From Tritrichomonas musculus (lineage: Eukaryota; Parabasalia; Tritrichomonadida; Tritrichomonadidae): DNA of 64,000 nt. Made by a program: the position numbers and the translations under genes. Shown here one piece after another: positions 10,124-20,075 of this stretch. Position 1 is the stretch's first letter; each line of letters starts with the position of its first letter. The DNA is taken from NCBI GenBank assembly GCA_039105265.1, contig JAPFFF010000048.1, positions 992,001 to 1,056,000 of the forward strand, written 5' to 3'. Under the pieces are notes generated by a model. The model was given only the letters and a program-made list of their open reading frames with translations, was not told the DNA's origin and ran no database searches.

Positions 10124-12105
10124 AATGTATGGAAACTCGAAAAAAACGAAATAGAAATAACTAGTGGTTTTTAAATCATCATATTTTATAATATGTTTTT
10201 ATATTGAATTCTATATTATTATAATAGCCATAAAATATTATATTTAAATTTTATTGTGAGATATATGCAAAATATATAAATTGAATAAATAAAAACTATT
10301 AAGTATTCAAAAATATGATTCAAGTAATCCATTATGTAAATCAATAAAAATTTATTGTACATTGGAAATATGAATGAATATAAAATGTTATATATATAAT
10401 TATTAATTATAATTTAGAGTTTGAAAAATTAAATAAGATATTGGAAATTTAAACTATGATTTTAATTTCAATAAAATGTTATTAATTTTATTGAATGATT
10501 ACATACAATAATTTGAGAAAATAAAAATCTATCATTATTTTCATTAATAATGAGAAATTAAAATAGCTCATACAATTATTTATGAATGCTTTATCAAAAT
10601 ATTTTTATACCTTTGAATTATGGATGAGTTTTTAATTTTGAATGCATTTGGAGATTTATAATTATATATGTATTTATATGTAAATAATTTTTGTGTTTTA
10701 TTTTATGATTATTTTATCATATTTTGAATTTATATTTGATATAAATTCTATTAAAGAAATTGTTTTAATAAGATAAAAACAAATAATCCAAATTTTATAC
10801 TCACAAAATATTTGAAGAGCTTTTATGTTAAACTTTATGCAAACATAAATATCATAAAATAGAAACATATTTAACCTAATTCGCTCGGTAAAACCTCATT
10901 ATATTTTATATTATAAGGCATATGTTGTTTAGAGCTTGTAATATTATTCCAGTCTTTCCAGAAAATTCAAGATTTTTTGTGAGAACCAAAAAACGTGCTT
11001 ATTCAAAAAAATGAATATTAAAATAAAATAGACGTTTATTTGAGAGGATTTGGTTTTCAAACATTTTTATCTTTTTTTAATGGCTATATCAAGTTTCTTT
11101 GCCTCGATAAAAAACCATTAATTTTATTATATAATAACATATCCGAAAATTATGTTAAACGGTTAAGCCAATCTCTCCAGAAAAATCACATTTTTTTTAG
11201 TCGTAAATTTAATTTATAATATCTTCATAATTAGTGAAATAATAAGTGATATAAAATACAAACTAGCATTCAAAAACAATAAAACATATGTTAAGAAAAT
11301 GCAAATGCACATATATGATGGTATCATGCAGATATTCCATTTTGATGAGAAAAAATTAATTGGTCTATAAAGTTAAATATATATAATATATCATAAGTAT
11401 GATATGAATATTCAATGTTACCGATCAATATTTGCTATATAAAAAGATAAAAGTATTTCAAAAAACATTCCATACATTTCAATTTTATAACTTTTTTTTT
11501 GAATAAATAGTCAATTTTTTGAAGCTTTTTCATATAATTCTTTAAACTGATATATTTATATAACTGAGATAGATTTTCACAACTAAATCAATTAAATTGC
11601 TTTTTAGCTTGGTATAATTCAATTGCAGAATTTCAATACTTTTTATTGAATACCATTCGAAAGCTTTTAAAAATGGAGAATGCATAAAAAATACAAAGAA
11701 TATTAAACTTTTCATTAATTTTTCAAGAATATAAATTATATAATTAAATTTTCAGAGAATTCAATAGAAACCAGAGAGTGAGAAAACTAAATTATTAATT
11801 ATATATATTCATATTTTAAAAATCTGATTAAAAGCATATTCATGCTGGTGCTTATGTATTGAATGAATCGAATAATATTTATCATTAATGATAAATAATA
11901 ATTCATTTATTTTATTTTTTTTTTAAATTTATGAATTCATAATAACTTGTGGTTTGATCCAATTTTGAGAAATCTTAGCATTGACTTATTAAAATCAAAA
12001 AGATCATTATGACATTGTAATCATTTTCTTTTGCATATTTTTATATAAAAAAATTTCAGAAAGAGATGATGTTGAGCAAATAATCATTATTTTTTTTAAT
12101 TAAGT
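10124..12105. other. AT-rich stretch without a recognisable gene
   Basis: Nearly 2 kb with no convincing coding frame. Two diverged copies of a ~100-bp direct repeat seem present near 10,880-10,990 and 11,110-11,215; both contain a CCAGAAAAxTCA motif. No terminal repeats or RNA gene were noticed. Confidence 0.35.
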
Positions 12106-12129
12106 AAAAAAATGAAAAGTATAGACCTC

Positions 12130-12613
12130 AAACTGCAAAGCGAATTAAATGGACCGAAGATGATGACAAAATTTTTGATAAATATATTTTCCAAGAAAAT
12201 AAATCAAAATTGTATGAACTTTATTACTAAAGTCGGATTCAAAAGGCTTGGGACAAACTTTTTGAAAACGATAAGGTCAAATTTATAAATCTTTTAGGTC
12301 AATTTGTCCCAAGCTGAATGATTTTTTTCTGAGAAACATTGAAAAAAATTGAATGTTATCCCAAGCATTTTGAATCCGACTTTATTATTCAAAAAAAAAA
12401 AAAAAAAATGAAAAGCATATAAAATATAGAAAAGAAATTATATATAACAGACCATTAGAACAGTATGAATGTGTTTTAATAGATCGACATATTTATCATG
12501 GATATTCATTAAGTGTTGCAGCAAACTTTTTGAGACAAAGAACGGTCACATCATTGAAAAAGTTAGTTGAGCAAAGAAAAAGATATCTTCAAATGAATGG
12601 ATATATTAAATAG
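12130..12613 (+). pseudogene. Small SANT-like frame split by a MITE
   Basis: Two coding segments flank a 157-bp MITE. The first (about 12,130-12,227) reads QTAKRIKWTEDDDKIFDKYI and on to KLYELYY, with a Trp-Glu-Asp-Asp start like a Myb/SANT helix. The second (about 12,430-12,613) reads NRPLEQYECVLIDRHIYHGY, SLSVAANFLRQRT and LQMNGYIK, then stops. The first segment has no ATG in its own frame; an ATG at 12,112 lies in another frame. So the gene is broken both by the insertion and at its start. Myb kinship is suggested only by the first segment. Confidence 0.45.
12228..12384. mobile_element. 157-bp MITE with 17-bp inverted ends
   Basis: Left end TAAAGTCGGATTCAAAA and right end TTTTGAATCCGACTTTA are inverted copies; an inner CTTGGGA/TCCCAAG pair extends the similarity. 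Flanks read TTATTAC on the left and TTATTC on the right, consistent with a short TTATT or TTA target duplication. It has no coding capacity. It interrupts the small SANT-like frame, so it inserted into a transcribed or formerly coding sequence. Confidence 0.75.
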
Positions 12614-13057
12614 TTTAAATTAATTATTTTCTCATAATTAAATATTTTTCCCCCTAAACATAATTATTATTTTTATTTTTAATATTAAATGGATTAAAAC
12701 AAATATGTTCTCAAAAAATTGTGAAAAATTTGTATAATTTGTAAATATTTTTTTTGCGATATCCTACTTAAGTTTTTTGTTCATCTTTTATATTGATATT
12801 ACACTTAACATAAATATTATAAATATAAAATATTAACTCTTTATTTTCAAATTGATAGGTTGTGGTACCTATAAATATCATTCAAAATTCAAAAATATTT
12901 TATTTAATGATATTCAAAAATTAAAAATGTTTTTTTTGTATTGAAATTCAATTAAGAAATAAATGAAAAATAAATTTATCAATTTTCAATAATAAAAAAT
13001 AATCTTCTCAAATGAATTGAATAGATATATAAAATAAAAGATTTCATTTTAAAATCA

Positions 13058-13900
13058 ATGTCTTCGGTTAATAACAAGCGCAAAAACAATCATCAAAATA
13101 AAATAAATAAAGAACAAAACTCAAAAAACAACAATATCCCAAACAAAAATAAAATTCAATCTCAACCTAGCTCATCTACATCCAATCTTCTCAGAACTTT
13201 CAATAAATTTACAATAGGCCTAAATAGTAGAGAAATTCACAATATTTCATTTTATAATCATGACAAAGTCTGCTTTATATTAATTAATACTTATGAAAAT
13301 GAAAATCAAGATCTAGGAATTGGACCATTAAATGATGGATTTCATATCGGTTTATATCATCACAGACTTGACTATAAAGTTTATTATCTTTACAATCCCC
13401 CAAGTGATAAATTTATAAAATTTTTTGAATTCTTTTTACAAAATACCACAAAAGCACTCACTGTGTTTTTTGCGGGTCATGATTCTGCTAATAGTAGCAT
13501 ACATGAGATTGAATTTACAAATGGTAAACTATCATCAAATATAATTAAAAAAGCAATTTCTGAAAAATGTAATGGCAAGGCAAAAGTCTTATTAATTTCA
13601 GATAGTTATAATGGTGGTTCGGTTTTTGATTTACAATCAATAAGCTATAATAATAATCAACACTCAAATGATATTATATCATTCTGGGTTAAAAAAAACA
13701 TAAATGGTACTGAATCAAAGGAAATGAAAAAATCGCATGGAATTTTTATTTATTATTTTTGTAAAATCATTGGCGATTCTCCAAAAATTTCACCAAACGA
13801 ACTTGTGACAAAAATCAATCCTTCAATTTCCAATTTCAACGAATGCTTCAAATATGACGCAACAAATCAAAAATTGGCTGATGAACCTTTATTTTCATAG
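13058..13900 (+). CDS. Caspase-fold (clan CD, C14-like) protein, catalytic Cys replaced
   Basis: A 280-residue protein with an Asn/Lys-rich low-complexity N-terminus (1-45) and a caspase-like fold from about 60. HDKVCFILINTYENE is the first core strand. ALTVFFAGHDSANS carries the catalytic His (H141). KVLLISDSYNGGSVFDL occupies the place of the metacaspase DSCHSG motif, but Tyr184 stands where the nucleophile Cys should be. The region after 195 is short. With no Cys at that site peptidase activity is not expected, so it is probably a pseudoenzyme, for example a regulator of active family members. A TCATTT initiator-like motif at 13,044-13,049 supports the ATG at 13,058. The frame is otherwise clean. 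Confidence 0.72.
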   Translation: MSSVNNKRKNNHQNKINKEQNSKNNNIPNKNKIQSQPSSSTSNLLRTFNKFTIGLNSREIHNISFYNHDKVCFILINTYENENQDLGIGPLNDGFHIGLYHHRLDYKVYYLYNPPSDKFIKFFEFFLQNTTKALTVFFAGHDSANSSIHEIEFTNGKLSSNIIKKAISEKCNGKAKVLLISDSYNGGSVFDLQSISYNNNQHSNDIISFWVKKNINGTESKEMKKSHGIFIYYFCKIIGDSPKISPNELVTKINPSISNFNECFKYDATNQKLADEPLFS

Positions 13901-14280
13901 TTTTCAGTTTAATTTTTCCAATTTTTTCAAGTAAAACGTTTTTGTTATTATTATGTATGCTTATAAGAACGTAGGAAACTCTGGAAAATTTCTTGAAACT
14001 AATATATAATAAAGAGAATCATATTGTAATAATATTTTGTTATAAAACATATCATTTATTTTGCTTAGAATCTGAGATATTGTTAAAACAATTTTCAAAA
14101 ATTGAGAGGAAATCCCATTCAATTTTGGTTGTAACATGAAACAAACTTTTTTCAAAATTGTGGCGTTGGAATTTTTTTAAATTCTGATAAATTATAATAC
14201 AGATAATAAACTATTAATTAATAAAATTTTTACTGAATGCTTGTAGGTGTACGCATTTATTATGTCAGCTTTTTTTAATA
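13901..14280. other. AT-rich spacer before MITE
   Basis: 3' flank of the caspase-fold gene. No frame with recognisable content; only AT-rich antisense shadows. Confidence 0.4.
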
Positions 14281-14289
14281 AAATCGTAA

Positions 14290-14697
14290 GGACAATCGTT
14301 TTTTTCTACGCCACTTTTTGAATGGTTTTTCTATCCATGAGTAGCTACTCATGGAAAGTAAAAAACCGCCATCTTAAGGTGAAATTTAACTTACTCTGTT
14401 AAGAAAATTAACCAAAAAAATCGTAAATTAAAATTTTCTCTTAAAATTATAACAGTTTGCTTTTTTTGATATAATTTTTTTTTATTTTTACATAATTTTT
14501 CAGGAATATACGCACCAGTGATCACCATAGGGCTGCGTGAAGCCGAATCAGGCTCCTTGAATTGCTGGATGAATCGGGAAGCCATTTGAACTAAATATTT
14601 ATTCATTATTTAGCAAAAATTGAATAAAAAATGTATAAAAAAGTATTCAAAAAGTTTAAAAGTTTTCAAAAAGTGGCGTAGAAAAATACGATTCCCC
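14290..14697 (+). mobile_element. Mutator-type MITE, copy 1, with 9-bp target duplication
   Basis: The element begins GGACAATCGTTTTTTTCTAC and ends with a near inverted copy, GTAGAAAAATACGATTCCCC; the repeat continues inward through GCCACTTTTTGAA. It is flanked by a perfect 9-bp duplication, AAATCGTAA (14,281-14,289 and 14,698-14,706), the size used by Mutator-like elements. Internally it has a short palindrome, CCATGAGTAGCTACTCATGG, and a GC-richer block (14,519-14,585). No transposase is encoded. A second copy in opposite orientation lies at 21,527-22,715. Confidence 0.88.
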
Positions 14698-14706
14698 AAA
14701 TCGTAA

Positions 14707-15230
14707 AATCATCGAAAAACTACAAAAATCGACGTATCTCCGGATGCAATGGTTAAGATCAGATTTTTGGTGATAAATATAATTATCACTCTATTATAAT
14801 TATTTTTATATGGTTATTATCTTAAAATTCCACTTTTTGACCAGTATATAAATATATTAAAAAAGGCACTTTTTTTCAAAAAATTCGAAAAAATTTTCGA
14901 AATACAATTTTCTTATAGAACAAGTTTTCAAATCTGATTTTCTGCTATAACATATATGAGAATATAAAACTCTTTTTTACATATCATGCGCACTTAGTTA
15001 CCTTTCACTTTGTCACTTTTTTCTAATATACTAAAGTGCAAATTAACATGCACCATGCATAACTTTGTTTCATACATATCTCTATACAAGCCATGAATAA
15101 GTAAACATTTAATAGATAATATATGATTAACTATGCATCCTATATAATATATTTTCACGATATCTTTGAACTCTTGCTATACTTTCTTTTTCGCGTCATT
15201 TTTGAAAAAATGTATTTTCCGAAAAACCCA
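14707..15230. other. AT-rich stretch without a gene
   Basis: No convincing coding frame, and no inverted repeat beyond the MITE boundary. Confidence 0.35.
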
Positions 15231-15232
15231 AC

Positions 15233-15307
15233 GCCACGATTTGGCTCAAAATTTATATTTAGTCCCCATGGGTTTATCCCGCATCAGTTCGAATCTGGTT
15301 CGTGTCG
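15233..15307 (+). ncRNA. tRNA-like pol III unit, probably a tRNA pseudogene
   Basis: Seventy-five nt with tRNA hallmarks. The ends GCCACGA and TCGTGTC can pair with one mismatch. A box-A-like TTGGCTCAAAATT follows, and a good T arm is formed by ATCAG, loop TTCGAAT and CTGGT (box B). A run of about 17 T from 15,308 would terminate pol III. The anticodon arm cannot be folded with a normal 5-bp stem and 7-nt loop, so no identity can be given. It could be a decayed tRNA or the head of a tRNA-derived SINE; I see no second copy. Confidence 0.4.
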
Positions 15308-15554
15308 TTTTTTTTTTTTTTTTTAGTTTTTTTATCAATCAACATAGCTTTAAAGATATTTGATAAATCTTTTAACTTATATATTATTGTATAGGAGATT
15401 AGTTATGTTATAGAATACAATATTTTATATAACAATTTTATTAGTGATTATTATAATATAATGAAGAATATATCATTTTTTTACAAAAAATATATTTTAT
15501 GTATTCTTATTTGAAATGATCTAAATACGTTGAATTTTATCAACAGAATAATAT
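15308..15554. other. Poly-T and AT-rich spacer
   Basis: A T run directly after the tRNA-like unit, then AT-rich DNA with nothing recognisable. Confidence 0.35.
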
Positions 15555-15606
15555 ATCACCCAACTCAGATCTTCAAACAATAGAAAAGCATGCTTTCTAT
15601 TGCATA
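15555..15606 (+). pseudogene. Orphan BspA leucine-rich-repeat fragment
   Basis: The frame SPNSDLQTIEKHAFYC is one BspA-type repeat, nearly the same as units in the intact BspA genes at 32.8 and 45.1 kb (SELQTIE..AF, SNLQTIEKYAF). It is cut off on its right where the transposase relic begins. Only one repeat survives. Confidence 0.6.
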
Positions 15607-17664
15607 TGATCAAAAAACCAAAATTCAGGAAGTAAACCACCATTTTTTTGATCATATGCAATAGTTCCTCCTAATCCTAAACGGCTTCTAATGGGACTAT
15701 GAATATTATAATTTTCAATAAATTTCTTAATTAAAACCGTTTTCCCAATTGATCGAAAATATTCTGGCAAGAATGATCGTAATGACATGACAACCGTAAA
15801 AAACCTAAAAAAATTTTCAAGGGCATGAGTACCTATGTGACCTAATCTCATATAATTATTCATATTAATTGAAACAATTATACCAATTTAATGTATTTAT
15901 TAATCGTATAACACCGATCCTTGAATGTGGAGGTGATTTCAAAAATTGTAATTCATAAAATAATTTAATCAAAAAATATAAAGACGTTTCTAATAGGTAT
16001 AATCTTACATCATTTGATAAGTCTGGGTTTCGTATAGAATTAATAATCAAATTAATTGGTAATGAATAACAAATAAAATTGTAATTCTCTTTCATATATG
16101 CTTTTAATATTTTTTTTTTTTTTTTTTTTTTTCAGAAAAAATTTCTAATGGATATGAGTCCTTCATTTTTCCATTACTTGTTATATCTCGAAGTGCATTT
16201 CCCATATCATATTCATTCAAATTTTCAGGTAAAATTGTTGAATTAGAATTATGATCTATTTCAATACCATATTTGATTAAATAGCTTCTCAATATTTTAA
16301 TAGAATGTAAGAAGTCTGAAATAGGAATTTGTTTTATATTATTTTCACAAATATAATTAATCATTTCTACAAAAGTCATGCCCGATTTGAAACAATGAAG
16401 TATTATATTGAAAAATTTGTCATGAAGAAAATCGTACTTATGATCCATGTCTGTTTCTGAAAGTTTTACAAAAATTGGAAACGATCTAATTGAAATATTA
16501 ATTGGTTGTAAAAAATAAATAAAAATATTTGTATAAATACTCTCTTTTTTTATGTTTTCAATTAAAGGAAATATTTTTTGAATAGTTTCACCTTTAACAT
16601 TTTTAAATTTAGCCGCATCAATAGCTAGAGTTGCTTCAATATGATGTGAGTTCATTGTTAAAAATTCTATAAAATTTTATCGATATTTTGAATACTTGTT
16701 AAACACTCTATAAAAATTTGAATGTCCCGTGAAAACCATTTTCTTATCGTCGTTTCGTGTGGAAGTTGGAAAAATTGACGGAGAAAAGAATACGATTTTG
16801 AACCATAAATAAAAGGAATTGTTGAAATTGCAAGAAACTTATTGCTATATTTTCTATTGTTTTTTTGGACTTTGTACTGTTTTATTAACTCTTCCATTAT
16901 ATCATTTGTCTCATAAGGCAGTTTGTCATCTGGTTCTGATAAATGAAGAAGATCATCAAGAATTTTTTGAAAACATATTAAGTTTTTATAAAATAACGCA
17001 TTTTTGCGGTTATTTGTAGCTGTTTCCGTGCGAGGAAAACTTAGTTTTTCTGAAAAAATTTGTTCGTAGTTAAAAATTTTATTTGGACCAATTAAAATCT
17101 GCAATATTTTACTTGATTCTATTAACGAAAAAATATTAATTGAATGTAATAATTTTAGCATTATTGTATATATTTCATCATATTTATTAAATTTCAATCT
17201 ATATGTGTAAGCTGCTCTATAAAAACTTGTTATTATTAAATCGTGATTAAAATTATATTCAGCACATCTTATCATTTCACAAATCGCAATAATAATTGAT
17301 TTATTTTCATTCAAACATTCAAAAAAAAAAAAAAAAAAAAAAAAATATAAATCAACAACGGAATATTTCCAGATAGATATTTTTTGCAATATTTCCAAAC
17401 ATAATCTAAAGATTCACTTAAAAGGTTGCTAATTTTTTCTTTGCATTTTGGTATAATCCTTTCGTATCTATCAAAAACTACTGGATCAAAGTTGCCTGAA
17501 GCAATAGCCTTCAAATCTAATATATCTTCTTCTGAAACATCATCTTCAAGTTTTAAACATTCTTCCTCTTCTTCCTCATCAATCTGAAAATAATCGTCAT
17601 TATCAGAATCATATTCAATTTCCATAAAATTTGATAAAAGGTTACCAAAATCAATATCTTCCAT
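15597..17664 (-). pseudogene. Broken DDE transposase relic, split at homopolymer runs
   Basis: Five consecutive minus-strand frames read as one broken gene: 17,311-17,664 (starts MEDIDFGNLL), 16,667-17,398, 16,104-16,655, 15,865-16,095 and 15,597-15,863. Useful motifs are SFLRQFFQLPHETTIRKWF (a P/THAP9-like segment before the core), HIEATLAIDAAKF (a possible first catalytic Asp) and GHIGTHALENFFRFF (the final Glu motif of several DDE transposases). The first break falls in a ~24-A run near 17,320-17,345 and another in a ~23-T run near 16,111-16,133, where neighbouring frames overlap. A perfect ~20-bp inverted repeat (15,597-15,616 and 15,645-15,664) forms a hairpin at the C-terminal end. Superfamily not settled; P-like is my best guess. 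Confidence 0.6.
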
Positions 17665-18183
17665 TTTTAATTATAAATCATTCAAAAAATTCAATGCATA
17701 TTTGTTCAACAATTTTCATGCAAATTAAATTGCTTTCATAATGTCTACGGCCAAAAAGTTTTAGATGAAATTTAAAACCTAAATTTACAATGGACTATAT
17801 ATTTTTTAAAATAGATCAGATTATAAATATATTCATATGATATTCAGAAATCATTGATGCTAATCAAAATTTCATTATTTTGATTCAGCGCTGAATAAGA
17901 TAAAATCAATTCATATTTTATTATATTGTTGACTATGTGTTGAAACAATATATATGATTTGGTTTTATGTAATATAAAAATTAATGCTTAAAAACCCAAA
18001 TAATTGCTTTTTTTTGCAATAAAAAAACTCTATATTCTATCACTATATTTATATGATAAATATAATAAATTTATTATATTAAAATTGAATATTTAATTTA
18101 ATCATTTTTTTATCTTTAATATATAAGGATAAATGTAAATTAAAACTCAAAAAAATACGTTATTTTCGTCCTCGCTCCTGTTT
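17665..18183. other. AT-rich spacer
   Basis: Upstream flank of the transposase relic. No gene seen. Confidence 0.35.
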
Positions 18184-18185
18184 CC

Positions 18186-19904
18186 TAGGCTTTTGTGTCC
18201 AAACGAGTTTGTATTCAAAAAGTATCCAATGGATACTCATTTTTGTTCGTTATTTTTTGAGAGAATTTGAGGATCCAAAATCGCCAAAATGGACACTTTA
18301 ATTCAATCTTGGATACACCTTTCAATTTTCATTGATTATTTTGAATGTATATTTCGTTTGACCAATTATATCGCTCCAAATTTACATTGAATTTTATTTC
18401 AAATGTTGATCTTCTTGGTCAAAATCATTCTTAGTTAATTTGAAAAGTTTATAATTCATATTTGAGAGGTTTTTTAAAAATTAAGAATAGTAGGTGTTAG
18501 AGGCATATCAACCAAAATTCTACTCGATAAATTTTTTTGAAAATGATAATATAAGATTTAAATGATGTATATCAAAACTTTTCCTCTTGAGCAAACGAAA
18601 ACTTCTATACAGTTTTTAGTTTTCATTCAAATCATCATTTTTAACTCAATATCTTCAATTCAAAAAGTAGATATATTCAAATATGATATATTGAAAAATG
18701 AATTCTCTTTCATTTTTGATAAGATCATGATTGAATACCATTTCAATTTGAGAGAATTTCTATTGAATAGCTTTTCAATTTGAGAGAGGGTTAATTGAAT
18801 ATTCTTTCAATTTGAGAAGAATAAATAAGTTTTATTTATAACTTGGAAATTAAATTATCAAAAATTTATTTTCTGATATAAATATACTTAGATATTAATT
18901 ATGAATTTATAAAAGTAATTATATTTGCATGTCACAAAAAATTTAAAATAAATATTTTAAAATATTTTATTTTGATTTTACAAAGTAGGTAAAATTATTA
19001 TTTGATTCATAATAAAGAAGTATATAATTTTTATTAATCAAAAAAATAGATTTCTGCTCTAATATTCTCAAATATATATTAAAAATATTATTATTTGAAA
19101 AAGTTCGATCGGTAAAAATAAAAAATGATTTATTTCAAAATTTTTTTTATATAATTTTAAAGTAAAATGAAATGAATTTATCATAAGTTCTATAAATCCT
19201 CTAAAAATCATATTTTGAGTACTAGTTAAATTTTATTTTTTCAATGAACTATCAATTGAATTGAAAGTATAATATAGGTGTATATTGAAACGTATAATAG
19301 AAAATCCCAATATAATTATTAAAATAGCTGTTTTATATTGATTAAAAATAAATTATGATTAGTATCATAGTTATTTGAAAATAAGACGTTTTATGTTTAG
19401 TTATTTAAAGAATGTATAGAGTAATCATAAAAACCATTAGTAATTTGTTAATATTATTAAGTTATAAATGTAAAGAATCTTGGATCTTATATTTCTATAG
19501 ATTGGATAAAATAAAAAATCAAAATTGACGTTTTTTACCTAAAAACTATTAATTTTTATTTTACAAACTAAATAATTGGACTCCAAAGATCATAAATACA
19601 TTCTTCTTTATTATATTAATCTTTTATAACTGAGCTTATCATATTTTCTACTTTCACTTTTTGAGAGCCACTTTTTTGGTTGATATGCCTCTTAGGTGTT
19701 TAAGACTTTTATTATTGCTTTTTTTCTGATATTAATGAGTTTATTAAAGTAAAAATAAAGTATCCAATAAAATATTATTTGGATACTTCAACACAAATCT
19801 TTGAATAAATACTAAATAAAAAAGCAGTTTTATGTCCACAAAAAGTGACAGCTTTTTACAAAAAGTCGAAAATGGACACTCAGTTCACTGGATACAAAAG
19901 CCTA
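18186..19904. mobile_element. Outer inverted-repeat element with TA at both ends
   Basis: The left end reads CCTAGGCTTTTGTGTCCA (from 18,184) and the right end TGGATACAAAAGCCTAGG (to 19,906), inverted copies with one mismatch. Because CCTAGG is a palindrome, the limits are ambiguous; a TA duplication (18,186-18,187 and 19,903-19,904) is one reading and would suit a Tc1/mariner-type element. Subterminal parts of both arms are rich in GGATAC, GTATCC and GGACAC motifs, which may be transposase-binding sites. No transposase was recognised. It is interrupted by the 1.19-kb element at 18,499-19,692. Confidence 0.65.
18499..19692. mobile_element. Nested element with perfect 8-bp target duplication
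   Basis: The ends are the 19-bp inverted repeat AGAGGCATATCAACCAAAA (left) and its complement ending ATATGCCTCT (right). Flanks carry a perfect 8-bp duplication, TAGGTGTT (18,491-18,498 and 19,693-19,700). Eight-bp duplications are used by hAT and P elements. The only notable frame inside (18,562-18,783, 73 codons) has no recognisable motif, so the copy is non-autonomous. It lies inside the 18,186-19,904 element and is therefore younger. Confidence 0.85.
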
Positions 19905-20075
19905 GGCTCTATTTATATCCTATGGTTGTATCAGAAAAATTGAATTTATAGAAAAAGCAAGGTCATTCAATTTTTCTGATCTGCATTGAATTTTTGAAAT
20001 GATTTTTTTTTAAATTTGAAATAAACCATTCATATAAATCCATTTTATATTTTATGTATTTTTCAATTCCTATCA

